Part shown: positions 35,827 to 43,481 of the stretch, piece after piece
Layout of the letters: each line of letters begins with the position of its first letter
Position numbering within the stretch: position 1 is the stretch's first letter
Source: Streptomyces sp. Tue 6430
GTDB taxonomy: Bacteria > Actinomycetota > Actinomycetes > Streptomycetales > Streptomycetaceae
Reading direction: 5' to 3'
Length of the DNA: 64,000 bases
Assembly: GCA_021568835.1 (NCBI GenBank)
Contig: JAKGSH010000010.1
Location: 5,270,001-5,334,000, forward strand
Made by a program: the position numbers and the translations under genes
The notes under the pieces: model-generated
Seen by the model: only the letters and a program-made list of their open reading frames with translations
Database searches by the model: none
Told to the model about the DNA's origin: nothing

Positions 35827-36240
35827 TCAGACGCTGATGTCGGCGACCGGACGGTCCACCGCCATCATCCACTTGCCGTCCTCGGTCCGGCGGATGACGT
35901 CGGTGCAGCTGCCCTTGACCTGGACCAGCTCGCCGTCCTCGCCGGGCAGCCCCAGCTCGAAGTCGACCACGATGAGCGTGACGTCGTCGGCGGTGTAGGA
36001 GTGCTTGACGACGGACTTCAGCGTCGGGCCCTTGGCCAGCAGTTCGATGATGCCCTTGGTGCGGGCCTCACCGGTCAGCGGGCCGCCCGTCAGGTTGGAG
36101 ATGGCGTCGTCGAGGTAGAGGTTGTCGAAGGCGGCGCCGTCCCCGGAGTTGAAGATCTTCAGGAAGACGTCGTTCTGGACCTCCGGGTCATCGGTGAGTT
36201 CGAGGCTGTACAGGTCGACTTCGGGGGTCGAGGCGGTCAT
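35827..36240 (-). CDS. Second SnoaL-like NTF2-fold protein
   Basis: About 137 residues, NTF2-like, with the same helix logic as the neighbour (FLKIFNSGDGAAFDNLYL) and the terminal sheet WMMAVDRPV. Two ATGs are available; the one at 36240 (MTASTPEV) has AAGGAG six bases upstream and is preferred over 36246, which the ribosome site would abut. It lies 87 nt downstream of the flavin reductase on the same strand, so the two are probably one transcript. The two SnoaL-like proteins share only fold-level similarity by eye, so they may act on different intermediates or as a heteromer. Function inferred only. Confidence 0.82.
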   Translation of the reverse strand: MTASTPEVDLYSLELTDDPEVQNDVFLKIFNSGDGAAFDNLYLDDAISNLTGGPLTGEARTKGIIELLAKGPTLKSVVKHSYTADDVTLIVVDFELGLPGEDGELVQVKGSCTDVIRRTEDGKWMMAVDRPVADISV

Positions 36241-36327
36241 GAGCATCTCCTTCGTGTGATTCGTCCGTGTGGTTCGTCGTGTCCGGCTGGTGTGTGCGAC
36301 CGCGCGCCGTCATGGCGTGCGGAGTCG

Positions 36328-36876
36328 TCAGGCGGCCCGCGGGGCGTGGCCGAACTTCCCGTCGAAGAACGTCAACGCCGCCTCGTCGCAGCCCCGTCGG
36401 CAGTCCAGCACCCTGCCGACGAAGATCGTGTGGTCGCCCGAGGCGTGCGCGTCGATCACGTCGCACTCCAGCCAGGCCAGCGCGCCGGCCAGGAGCGGGG
36501 CGCCCGTGCGCTCGCCCGGCGCCCATTCGACGTCGTCGAACTGCGCGAGCCCGAGGGCCCGCTTCTTGTTCGCGAAGTGCCGGGCCAGCGACTGCTGTCC
36601 GGCTGCCAGGATGTTCACGCCGAAGTGCCCGGCCCCGGTCAGCTCGTCGAACATGACGGCGCTGTGATCGATGGAGACCAGCACGGTCGGCGGGGCGAGC
36701 GACACCGAGCTGAAGGCGTTGGCCGTCATGGCGTGGATGTGGTCGCCACCCACCGTGAGCACGGTGACGCCGGTGGCGAACTGGGACATCACATCCCGCA
36801 GCGAAGTGGCCTCGACGGAGGTGCGCAGCCCCGTCCGCGAGGCTGCGGGTTCGAGCTCTGCGGATGCAGGAGTCAT
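36328..36876 (-). CDS. Flavin reductase (FMN/FAD-dependent, two-component monooxygenase partner)
   Basis: A 182-residue protein of the DIM6/NTAB (HsaB-like) flavin reductase family. The typical start of the domain is visible (RDVMSQFATGVTVLT), followed by MTANAFSSVSLAPPTVLVSI and FGVNILAAGQQSLARHFA. It would use NAD(P)H to make reduced flavin for a partner oxygenase. The only candidate in the window is the acyl-CoA-dehydrogenase-fold protein at 40161-41339. The start ATG at 36876 follows an AGAGGGG ribosome site at unusually short spacing. It is divergent from the aminotransferase gene. Confidence 0.9.
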   Translation of the reverse strand: MTPASAELEPAASRTGLRTSVEATSLRDVMSQFATGVTVLTVGGDHIHAMTANAFSSVSLAPPTVLVSIDHSAVMFDELTGAGHFGVNILAAGQQSLARHFANKKRALGLAQFDDVEWAPGERTGAPLLAGALAWLECDVIDAHASGDHTIFVGRVLDCRRGCDEAALTFFDGKFGHAPRAA

Positions 36877-37056
36877 TTCCCCTCTTCGGATTCGGCTTGA
36901 GGGCCCCCTACGTAATAAAGGGGTGGATGGAAAACGTATCCGCTCGGCACTTTCTCGCGTCTAATCGCCAAGTAATCGAGGCCTTTGGCCGTTCCGGCGG
37001 CCGCCGATGACCGCGCCGTTACCGCACACTGGCGCGCATTCGGTCATGTTGGCCAC
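36877..37056. promoter_or_regulatory. Divergent promoter region with 11-bp-spaced TAATCG direct repeats
   Basis: A 180-nt AT-richer spacer between the flavin reductase (minus) and aminotransferase (plus) genes. TAATCGC (36962-36968) and TAATCGA (36973-36979) start exactly 11 bp apart, the helical-turn spacing known for SARP binding sites. This makes it a candidate operator for the SARP at 43.5 kb. No strong ribosome site precedes the ATG at 37057, so a leaderless or weakly initiated transcript is possible. Confidence 0.45.
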
Positions 37057-38661
37057 ATGACCGATGCTTCGAATGCCCCCGCCGAACGGACGCAGTTGGC
37101 CGAACCCCATCTGGGGGCCGTGCTGGCCTCCGCCGGCCTGGACGCCGAATACGTCCGCGCCGAGGGGAACCTTCTCTACCAGCGGGGCGAGGACGGCCGC
37201 GAGGTCGCCGTCGTGGACTACGCGGGGGGATACGGCTCGCTCCTGCTGGGCCACAACAACCCCGAGATCACCGCGTACGCGAAGGAGCTGCTGGACAGCG
37301 GCGTCCCGGTGCACGCGCAGTTCTCCCTGCACCCGGAGGCCGCCGAGCTGGCGCTCGCCCTGAACCGGATCGTCCGCCGCGAGACCGGCGACGACGAGCC
37401 GTTCTTCGCCGTCTTCGCCAACACCGGCGCCGAGGCCAACGAGGCCGCGCTCAAGCACGCCGAGATGGACCGGGGCGCCCGCCTCGGCGCGCTCCTGGAG
37501 TCCGTCCGCGCCGGCCTCGACACGGTGCGCGCGGCCGTACGGGAGGGTTCGGCGACGGTGCCCGCCGAGGTCCTCGCCCGCTTCGGCGTGGCCGCGGACG
37601 GCCCGGCCCCCGCCGCGCTGGACGAGCTGCTCGACCGCCTCGCCGCCCACAACGAGGACCTGGCCGGGCGCCCCCCGGTCCTCCTCGCCCCGGAGGGCTC
37701 CTTCCACGGGAAGCTGGTGGGCACGGTCCAGCTCACCCACAACGAGGGCTACCGCACCCCGTTCGCGGCGCTGGCCGCGCAGGCGCGGTTCGTCCCGCTC
37801 GACCGGCCGGGCGCCCTGCGCGAGATCGTCGACGAGGAGCGCGCCACCCTCTACGGCCTGGCCCTGGAGGACGGCCGGGTCCGGCTGTCGGAGCACGAGG
37901 CGCCCGTCGTCTGCGCGTTCGTCCTGGAGCCGATCCAGGGCGAGGGCGGCATCCGCGAGCTGCCGGCCGGACTCGTCCGGGAGATCCACGAAGTCTGCGC
38001 GGAGATCGGCGCACCGGTCGTCGTCGACGAGATCCAGAGCGGCATGGGCCGCACGGGCGACTTCCTGGCCAGTACGCGCCTGGGGCTGCGCGGCGACTAC
38101 TACACCCTCGCCAAGAGCCTGGGCGGCGGCCTCGCCAAGATCTCGGTGCTGCTGGTGCGCGCCTCGCGCTACCGCGGCGAGTTCGAGCTGATCCACAGCT
38201 CGACCTTCGCCAAGGACGGCTTCTCCAACCGCATCGCCCTGAAGGTCCTCCAGCTCCTGGAGGCCGACGACGGCGCCGTCTACCGCAGGGCGGCCGAGCT
38301 GGGCGAGCGGCTGCTGGCCATGCTGGGCTCCGTGCGCGAGGACTTCCCCGAGGTCGTCAAGGACGTCCGCGGCCGCGGCCTGATGCTCGGTCTGGAGTTC
38401 CACGACCAGTCCGCGGCACCGGTCCCCCCGATCGCGGAGGCGGCCCGGGCCGGCCTGTTCGGCTACCTGGTGGCGGGCCACCTGCTGCGCGGCCACCGGG
38501 TCCGTACGTTCCCGACCGCCAGCGCCCCCGACACCCTGCGCTTCGAGCCGTCCGTCCTGCTGTCGGACGACGACATCACCTGGCTGGAGAAGGCCCTGCG
38601 CGACACCTGCGACATCATCCGGGGCGGCTACCAGCGCCCCCTGGCACTGCCCGCCGCGTAA
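37057..38661 (+). CDS. Class III (omega-type) PLP aminotransferase
   Basis: A 534-residue fold-type I aminotransferase. Visible motifs: FANTGAEANEAALK for cofactor binding, FVLEPIQGEGG, VVDEIQSGMGRTG with the PLP-nitrogen Asp, and LAKSLGGG with the Schiff-base Lys. It is longer than usual because of an insertion after the TGAEA motif (about residues 145-210). In reductive-release alkaloid pathways such as coelimycin, the equivalent enzyme converts the released aldehyde to a terminal amine, which then cyclises to an imine. Intact, with no frameshift. The ATG at 37057 is chosen because the longer frame from 36985 has no ribosome site and non-family sequence. Amino donor unknown. Confidence 0.93.
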   Translation: MTDASNAPAERTQLAEPHLGAVLASAGLDAEYVRAEGNLLYQRGEDGREVAVVDYAGGYGSLLLGHNNPEITAYAKELLDSGVPVHAQFSLHPEAAELALALNRIVRRETGDDEPFFAVFANTGAEANEAALKHAEMDRGARLGALLESVRAGLDTVRAAVREGSATVPAEVLARFGVAADGPAPAALDELLDRLAAHNEDLAGRPPVLLAPEGSFHGKLVGTVQLTHNEGYRTPFAALAAQARFVPLDRPGALREIVDEERATLYGLALEDGRVRLSEHEAPVVCAFVLEPIQGEGGIRELPAGLVREIHEVCAEIGAPVVVDEIQSGMGRTGDFLASTRLGLRGDYYTLAKSLGGGLAKISVLLVRASRYRGEFELIHSSTFAKDGFSNRIALKVLQLLEADDGAVYRRAAELGERLLAMLGSVREDFPEVVKDVRGRGLMLGLEFHDQSAAPVPPIAEAARAGLFGYLVAGHLLRGHRVRTFPTASAPDTLRFEPSVLLSDDDITWLEKALRDTCDIIRGGYQRPLALPAA

Positions 38662-39134
38662 CGGCCGGGACGACGCCCACGGGGGCCGGTGGCCGGGACG
38701 AGATCCTCGTCCCGGCCACCGGCCCCGCTCGTACCGGCCCTCACCCGTGCCGCGCGCGCCCGCACCGCGCCCGCACCGGGCTCGAGCCCGTGCCGGCCAC
38801 CGGCGGCGCCCGCACCGCGCCGCCCGGCCGGTCTGTGCCCGTGCCGACCATCGCGCCTGCGCCCGCACAGCGCCTGCGCCCGTGTGTGTGCGGCTCGTGC
38901 CGGGCCTGAACCCGCATCGGCCATCGGTCACTGGCCGGGCGGCGCTCGCACCGCGCCGCCCGGCCTGCTTGTGCCTGTGCCGACCCACTGCGCCTGCGCC
39001 CGCACAGCGCCGGCGCCGCACACCGCCCGTGGGCGCCGGGTCTGCCCTGCACCCCGCATCCCGCGGTGAGCCGCCGGAGTCACGGACGGTACGCCGCTGG
39101 TACCCGTACCCATACCCGTACCCGTGCGGTACGC
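38662..39134. repeat. GC-rich intergenic region with imperfect direct repeats
   Basis: No convincing gene. About 65 bp at 38811-38874 recurs imperfectly at 38947-39012 (offset 136 bp), with a partial third copy at 38761-38805. Near 39098-39126 there is a short run of CCCGTA-type hexamers. Every frame is open because of the extreme GC content; the predicted peptides are low-complexity. Function unknown. Confidence 0.6.
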
Positions 39135-39175
39135 CGCCGGGCGGGACCCGGCACTGAGCCGTGTCCCGCCCGGCG
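39135..39175. terminator. Intrinsic terminator between aminotransferase and imine reductase
   Basis: Perfect 13-bp GC stem (39135-39147 with 39163-39175) and a 15-nt loop between convergent genes. Confidence 0.8.
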
Positions 39176-39223
39176 GGTTCCTGCCGTACCGTGCACGTGG
39201 CGTCCCCGGGGGGACGCCGGGGA

Positions 39224-40105
39224 TCAGCCCTGCTTGAACGCCTCGACCAGGCTGGCCAGGCTGTGGCCGGCGTGGCCCTGCTCGACGCGACGCTCGATCA
39301 GCGCCTGGATGGCGGCCGAGAAGTCGCTGTTGATGCCGAGCTGCTTGCTCGTGGCGACCAGGTGCTCGATCGCGGCCTTGTTGACGCCGAGGCTGGAGAT
39401 CTCGGTGTCGAAGCTGGCCGAGTCGATCTCCTGGGCGCTCTGCGGGATCGACGGGGTGATGACGTGCTCGATCCAGGTCAGGGCGAACGGCGTGAACGCC
39501 TCCGCCGAGACACCGGCCGAGTTGACGAGGGCCACGGCGTGGAAGTAGCCCGCGAGGCTCGACCACAGCAGCGACAGCAGACCGAGGTCGTAGATCATCG
39601 CGACACCGGTGTCCGCGCCCAGGTACACGTTCGTGCCCGCGAGCGGCTTCAGCAGCTCCTCGTGCTCGGCGTACACCTCCTGGGAGCCGGCGTAGAAGAT
39701 CAGGGCCTGGGGCAGGCCGATCATCTGCGGGACGGCCATGATGGCGCCGTCCAGGTAGCGCACCCCGTTCTGCTCGGCCCAGACGGCGAAGGCGCGGGCG
39801 TCCTCGGGAGTACCCGAGGTGAGGTTGATGACCACCTTGCCCTTCAGCTCGTCGGCGGCATCGGCGAGCAGGCCGTTCAGCACCTCGTAGGTGGAGACGC
39901 ACGCCACGACGACCGGGCTGGCCTCGATCGCCTGCTTGATGTCCGCGGCGAAGACGGCGCCCTGCTCGACGAGCGCGTCCGCCTTGTCAGCGGAACGGTT
40001 CCACACGGTGGTCGGATTGCCGTTCTTCACAAAGGCGGTGGCCAGGGCGGTGCCCATCATTCCCAGACCGAGAACGGTCACCGGACCCTGGTTCGTGTTC
40101 GACAT
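39224..40105 (-). CDS. NAD(P)-dependent imine reductase (IRED, 6-phosphogluconate-dehydrogenase-like fold)
   Basis: A 293-residue protein with the N-terminal Rossmann motif VTVLGLGMMGTALA, the cofactor-phosphate region WNRSADKADAL and the family-typical segment YLDGAIMAVPQMIG. The all-helical C-terminal half forms the substrate pocket in dimeric IREDs. Length and motifs match imine reductases rather than true hydroxyisobutyrate dehydrogenases, because the latter's catalytic Lys region is replaced by the Asp-containing GVAMIYDLGLLSL. It should reduce a cyclic imine to a secondary amine, or perform reductive amination. The ATG at 40105 follows GAGGAG. It lies 55 nt downstream of the monooxygenase gene, probably in one operon. 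Confidence 0.88.
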   Translation of the reverse strand: MSNTNQGPVTVLGLGMMGTALATAFVKNGNPTTVWNRSADKADALVEQGAVFAADIKQAIEASPVVVACVSTYEVLNGLLADAADELKGKVVINLTSGTPEDARAFAVWAEQNGVRYLDGAIMAVPQMIGLPQALIFYAGSQEVYAEHEELLKPLAGTNVYLGADTGVAMIYDLGLLSLLWSSLAGYFHAVALVNSAGVSAEAFTPFALTWIEHVITPSIPQSAQEIDSASFDTEISSLGVNKAAIEHLVATSKQLGINSDFSAAIQALIERRVEQGHAGHSLASLVEAFKQG

Positions 40106-40160
40106 TGACTTGCTCCTCATTTTTTCTCTTCGGAATCACTACGCCGGCGAGAGCGGCGTA

Positions 40161-41339
40161 CTACAGGAAAAGGCTGTCGGGGTCGAGGCCGAGCAGCGTG
40201 CGGCCGTACACCTCGAGGCCCATGTTCGGGGCCATCAGACCGTGCCGGGACAGGCCCTGCAGGTCCCGGTAGAAGCGCTGGAAGGGCGCCTTGCGGGAGA
40301 GCGAGCCGGCGCCGCTGACGGAGTGCAGCGCCTCGAGGGCCTCCTGGGTGAGCAGGATCGCGGCGCCGGCCTTGCCGCGCACCTCCGCCTTCTCCTCCCA
40401 GGACGGCTGCTCGCCGGCGTCGGCGCGCTCCTGGAGGAAGCCGAGGTAGGTCTCGGAGAGCGCCTGGGCGGCCTCGATCTTGCTGTGGGCCAGCGCGATC
40501 TGGATCTGGGTCAGCGGGTGCTGCGCCTGGTCGGTGACGTTGCTGTACGCGAGCGGCTTGCCCTTGACCGTGGCGGCGAGGTCCTCGTACGCGCCACGCG
40601 CCATGCCGATGTAGGCGGCGACGGACTCGGCGACGACGAAGCTGATCAGGCTGTAGTCGCGTCCCTGGGAGCCGGTGACGGCCCCGCCGCCGCTGGTGCC
40701 GAGGACGGCGGCCTCCAGGGTGACGACCCGGTGGGCGGGGACGAAGAGGTCCGTGGCGCTCGACGTCGAGCTGCCGGTGGCGATGGCGGCCGAGACCTGC
40801 CAGTCGTCGGCGATCGTCAGCTCCTCCACCGGCACCATGGCGTAGACCTCTTCGACGGTGCCGTCGGCGTGCTCCAGCTCGGCGGCGAGCAGGTCCCAGT
40901 GGGCGCCGCGGACACCGGAGTTGAAGCGCCAGGCGCCGGTGAGGAGGTAGCCGCCCTCGGTGGGGACCATCTTCGCGGTCGGGGTGAAACCGCCGGAGAT
41001 GCGCACCGAGCCGCCCTCGAAGATCTCCTCCTGGGCCTGGAGCGGGTACAGCGTGGCCATCCAGGCGCTGGAGATCCAGGCGACGGCCACCCAGCCGGTG
41101 GAGCCGCAGCCGCGGGAGATCTCGGTGATGATCTCGACCTGCTCCTTCAGCGGGAGGTCCAGGCCGCCGAAGCGCTTCGGCACGGCGATCCGGAAGACGC
41201 CGGCCTTCTCCAGGAGGTCGATGTTCTCCTGGACTATCCAGCGCTGGTCCTCGGACGCCACGCCGTTCGCCCGCAGGGTCGGCACGATTTCCCGGACCGC
41301 CTTGAGAATGTTTTCCGCTTCGGTGGACCTGACGGCCAT
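40161..41339 (-). CDS. Acyl-CoA-dehydrogenase-fold flavin-dependent monooxygenase (group D, HsaA-like)
   Basis: A 392-residue protein with the acyl-CoA dehydrogenase fold (FRIAVPKRFGGLDLPLKEQV near the N-terminus; GCGSTGWVAVAW; C-terminal GAGSLSRKAPFQRFYRDLQG). These features match two-component FMN monooxygenases such as HsaA and sugar N-oxygenases rather than true dehydrogenases. It is expected to use reduced flavin from the reductase at 36.3-36.9 kb to hydroxylate or epoxidise carbon, or to oxidise the amine nitrogen; sequence does not decide which. The ATG at 41339 has GAGGAG five bases upstream. First gene of a likely two-gene transcript with the imine reductase. Confidence 0.87.
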   Translation of the reverse strand: MAVRSTEAENILKAVREIVPTLRANGVASEDQRWIVQENIDLLEKAGVFRIAVPKRFGGLDLPLKEQVEIITEISRGCGSTGWVAVAWISSAWMATLYPLQAQEEIFEGGSVRISGGFTPTAKMVPTEGGYLLTGAWRFNSGVRGAHWDLLAAELEHADGTVEEVYAMVPVEELTIADDWQVSAAIATGSSTSSATDLFVPAHRVVTLEAAVLGTSGGGAVTGSQGRDYSLISFVVAESVAAYIGMARGAYEDLAATVKGKPLAYSNVTDQAQHPLTQIQIALAHSKIEAAQALSETYLGFLQERADAGEQPSWEEKAEVRGKAGAAILLTQEALEALHSVSGAGSLSRKAPFQRFYRDLQGLSRHGLMAPNMGLEVYGRTLLGLDPDSLFL

Positions 41340-41702
41340 ACCAGCTCCTCGGTGATTTCGGCGGGGGTGAAAGGCATGGGCGCGAGGCAGTCAGCGCCAT
41401 TGCCGTTTCGGGGGTCCGAACAAATTAAGTGAGACCGGACCATCCCCCGCCACCAGCGAGTAACCGTCCTGTCCTGGCCAAGCTAACCAGAGACTCTGCC
41501 CCGTGCCGCCCCCGAGCGCCCACCGGACGGTAACTCGCCGGTCTCCGGCAATTCCTAAACCTGCGAGAGAGGGCGATTATCAGTCAATGGGAAATGTTCG
41601 ATCGATTTCAGTCAGTCGCAACTAGTGTGGGTGACCGTTCAGGTGACCACAGCAGCGCTTGATTCCTGGACAACGGACCACGTTGTGTACGAGGGGACTG
41701 GG
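41340..41702. promoter_or_regulatory. Divergent promoter region between monooxygenase and amine oxidase
   Basis: A 363-nt spacer with no gene, less GC-rich than its surroundings. It holds GAGTAACCG at 41458-41466, a TAACCA site at 41484-41489 and GGTAACTCG at 41529-41537; the first and third form a spaced inverted pair. Further downstream are TCAGTCA direct repeats (41580 and 41608) and GTGACC repeats (41631-41648). Candidate activator sites related to those at 35.15 and 36.97 kb. No -10/-35 assigned with confidence. Confidence 0.45.
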
Positions 41703-43145
41703 ATGAAGCCCAAGAACGAGACATTCTTCGGGGGAGCGCGGACGTCGCGTCGCGCGATACTCAAGGCCGGCGCGGCCACGGGCGCGTCGGTCGCCGTCGG
41801 CGTCGCCTCCACCCGCCCCGCCTTCGCGGCGGGGACGACCGAGGCCGGCCGCAGCTACGACGCGATCGTGATCGGCGGCGGCTTCGCCGGCGTCTCGGCC
41901 GCGCGGGAGCTCAAGGCCAGGGGCAAGCGCACGCTGATCATCGAGGCCCGCAGCCGCATCGGCGGCCGGGCCTGGTCGAGCACGTTCTCGGGACTGCCGA
42001 TCGAGTTCGGCGCGACCTGGATCCACCCCAGCCAGACGCTGATCTGGAACGAGGTCCAGCGCCTGGGCATCGCCAGGGTGGACGACCCCAACCCGGACTT
42101 CGCGGTGTTCGCCACGGAGACCGGCGGCTACGCCCGGCAGGAACTGACCTTCCTCGACCAGCAGGACGCCCTCCTGCGGAGGTTCGTCGAGGGCGCCGAG
42201 ACGTACCTGCCGAACGCCTACGACCCGTTCTCCCGCGAGGACCTGCTGGTCGACCTCGACAAGCTGACCCTCGGCGACCGGGCGCGCCAACTGCGCCTGT
42301 CGCAGCTGGAGATGGACTGGGTGAGCGCCACCACCGGCGCGTACGGCGGCGGCTTCGAGCGCGGCTCGCTCACCCAGCTCGCCCACTGGTGGGCGCTGTG
42401 CGGCTACAACACGGAGACGTTCCACGGCATCAACGTCACCCGTCCCGTGGGCGGGATGAGCGCCGTCATCTCCCGGATGTTCGCCGAGTCCGGCGCCTCC
42501 CTCCTCTACAACGCGCCCGTCACCCGGGTCACCGACACCGGTTCCCGGGTCCAGGTGACGGCGGCCGGCGTGGTGTTCGACGCCGCGGCCGTGGTGGTGG
42601 CCACCCCCGTGAACACCTGGAACTCCATCAACTTCGCCTCCGGCCTGCCCGCCGAGTTCTCGCGGCTGAGCACCCAGACCGTCGGCGTGCCCACCGCCAA
42701 GAAGGTCTTCATCCAGGTCCAGGGGGACATCGGCCGCCCGCTCATGAACGGCAGGAGCGGCGCGATGCTCGACCTGGTCCTCGCGCACGCCGACAAGTCG
42801 TCCCAGGGCACGATGCTCATCGGCTTCAGCGTCAACCCGAACCTGGACGTCACCAGCGTCTCGCAGGTGCAGAGCGCCATCAGCGAACTGCTCCCGGGGA
42901 CCCAGGTGCTGTCCGTCAAGGGCCACGACTGGGGCAAGGACCCCTACGCCAAGGGCGGCTGGACCTTCCGCACCCCCGGCCAGCTGCTCGGTTCGCTGCG
43001 CGCCGTCCGGCAGCCGCACGGCCGGCTGGTCTTCGCGGGCAGCGACATCGCGACCGGCTGGGGCGGCTACGTGGACGGCGCCATCGAGACCGGCATCCGG
43101 GCCGGCGGCCTCGCGGCCGGCCTGACCGCCGCCGTGACGAGCTGA
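41703..43145 (+). CDS. Tat-exported FAD-dependent amine oxidase (flavin monoamine oxidase family)
   Basis: A 480-residue flavoprotein with a twin-arginine signal (TSRRAILKAGAATG, then an Ala-rich hydrophobic stretch and AFAAG cleavage region, residues about 14-42). The mature part has the FAD motif AIVIGGGFAGVSAARELKAR, the GG-doublet RIGGRAWSS and GATWIHP, and the C-terminal FAD contact FAGSDIATGWGGYVDGAIETG. Family members oxidise amines to imines with O2, releasing H2O2. Export outside the membrane while the rest of the pathway is cytosolic suggests a final oxidation after secretion. The ATG at 41703 has GAGGGGA upstream; a longer frame from 41625 would bury the signal peptide and is rejected. 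Divergent from the monooxygenase. Confidence 0.9.
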   Translation: MKPKNETFFGGARTSRRAILKAGAATGASVAVGVASTRPAFAAGTTEAGRSYDAIVIGGGFAGVSAARELKARGKRTLIIEARSRIGGRAWSSTFSGLPIEFGATWIHPSQTLIWNEVQRLGIARVDDPNPDFAVFATETGGYARQELTFLDQQDALLRRFVEGAETYLPNAYDPFSREDLLVDLDKLTLGDRARQLRLSQLEMDWVSATTGAYGGGFERGSLTQLAHWWALCGYNTETFHGINVTRPVGGMSAVISRMFAESGASLLYNAPVTRVTDTGSRVQVTAAGVVFDAAAVVVATPVNTWNSINFASGLPAEFSRLSTQTVGVPTAKKVFIQVQGDIGRPLMNGRSGAMLDLVLAHADKSSQGTMLIGFSVNPNLDVTSVSQVQSAISELLPGTQVLSVKGHDWGKDPYAKGGWTFRTPGQLLGSLRAVRQPHGRLVFAGSDIATGWGGYVDGAIETGIRAGGLAAGLTAAVTS

Positions 43146-43201
43146 TCCCGGCCGGAACCGGACCGGTCACCTGCCCGCGGGAACGGGGCGGATGACGGGC
43201 A

Positions 43202-43252
43202 GCCGGCCGGACACCGCGGCCTGTTGGGGGGTCTCGCGGTCGTCCGGCCGGC
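43202..43252. terminator. Intrinsic terminator after the amine oxidase gene
   Basis: An 11-bp stem (43202-43212 with 43242-43252) continues, after a one-base bulge, into a further 6 bp, with a 16-nt loop. The rest of the 336-nt gap (43146-43481) holds no gene; its last 110 nt are AT-richer and presumably contain the SARP promoter. Confidence 0.75.
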
Positions 43253-43481
43253 ATCCGTAAGGGCTGATGAACGGGTGGTTCACCAGGAGTTGGGGCCGCG
43301 GACGATCGACGTCCGCCCGCGGCGGACGGGCCGACGCCGTCACCGACGGGATGATCACCGACACGTGAGGCGTCGAACACAGATTGTTGTGGTATTGGCT
43401 CGTACTCTTAGTAGCATTGGCAGTGTTCCCGGCGTAAAGGGGGGTGAGCCCTGCGCCGCACGCCAACCATGCTGAGGGACT

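Noticed and set aside
38745..39015. Repeats resembling a CRISPR array
   Set aside because: Only two or three imperfect copies, no constant repeat length, no regular spacers and no cas genes nearby. TnpB at 48 kb belongs to an insertion element.
39224..40105. 3-hydroxyisobutyrate or 6-phosphogluconate dehydrogenase
   Set aside because: The Rossmann fold is shared, but the YLDGAIMAVPQMIG segment and the replaced catalytic Lys region are typical of imine reductases, and the alkaloid context fits.
40161..41339. Ordinary acyl-CoA dehydrogenase of fatty acid breakdown
   Set aside because: Sequence features match two-component oxygenases, a flavin reductase is encoded nearby, and it clusters with imine reductase and aminotransferase genes.
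43202..43252. Riboswitch or attenuator upstream of the SARP gene
   Set aside because: The structure is a simple GC hairpin just after the amine oxidase stop and far (about 230 nt) from the SARP start. A terminator explains it.
43146..43481. Gamma-butyrolactone autoregulatory element (ARE box) in front of the SARP gene
   Set aside because: I looked for an ARE-like semi-palindrome and found none convincing by eye. A matrix scan would be decisive.
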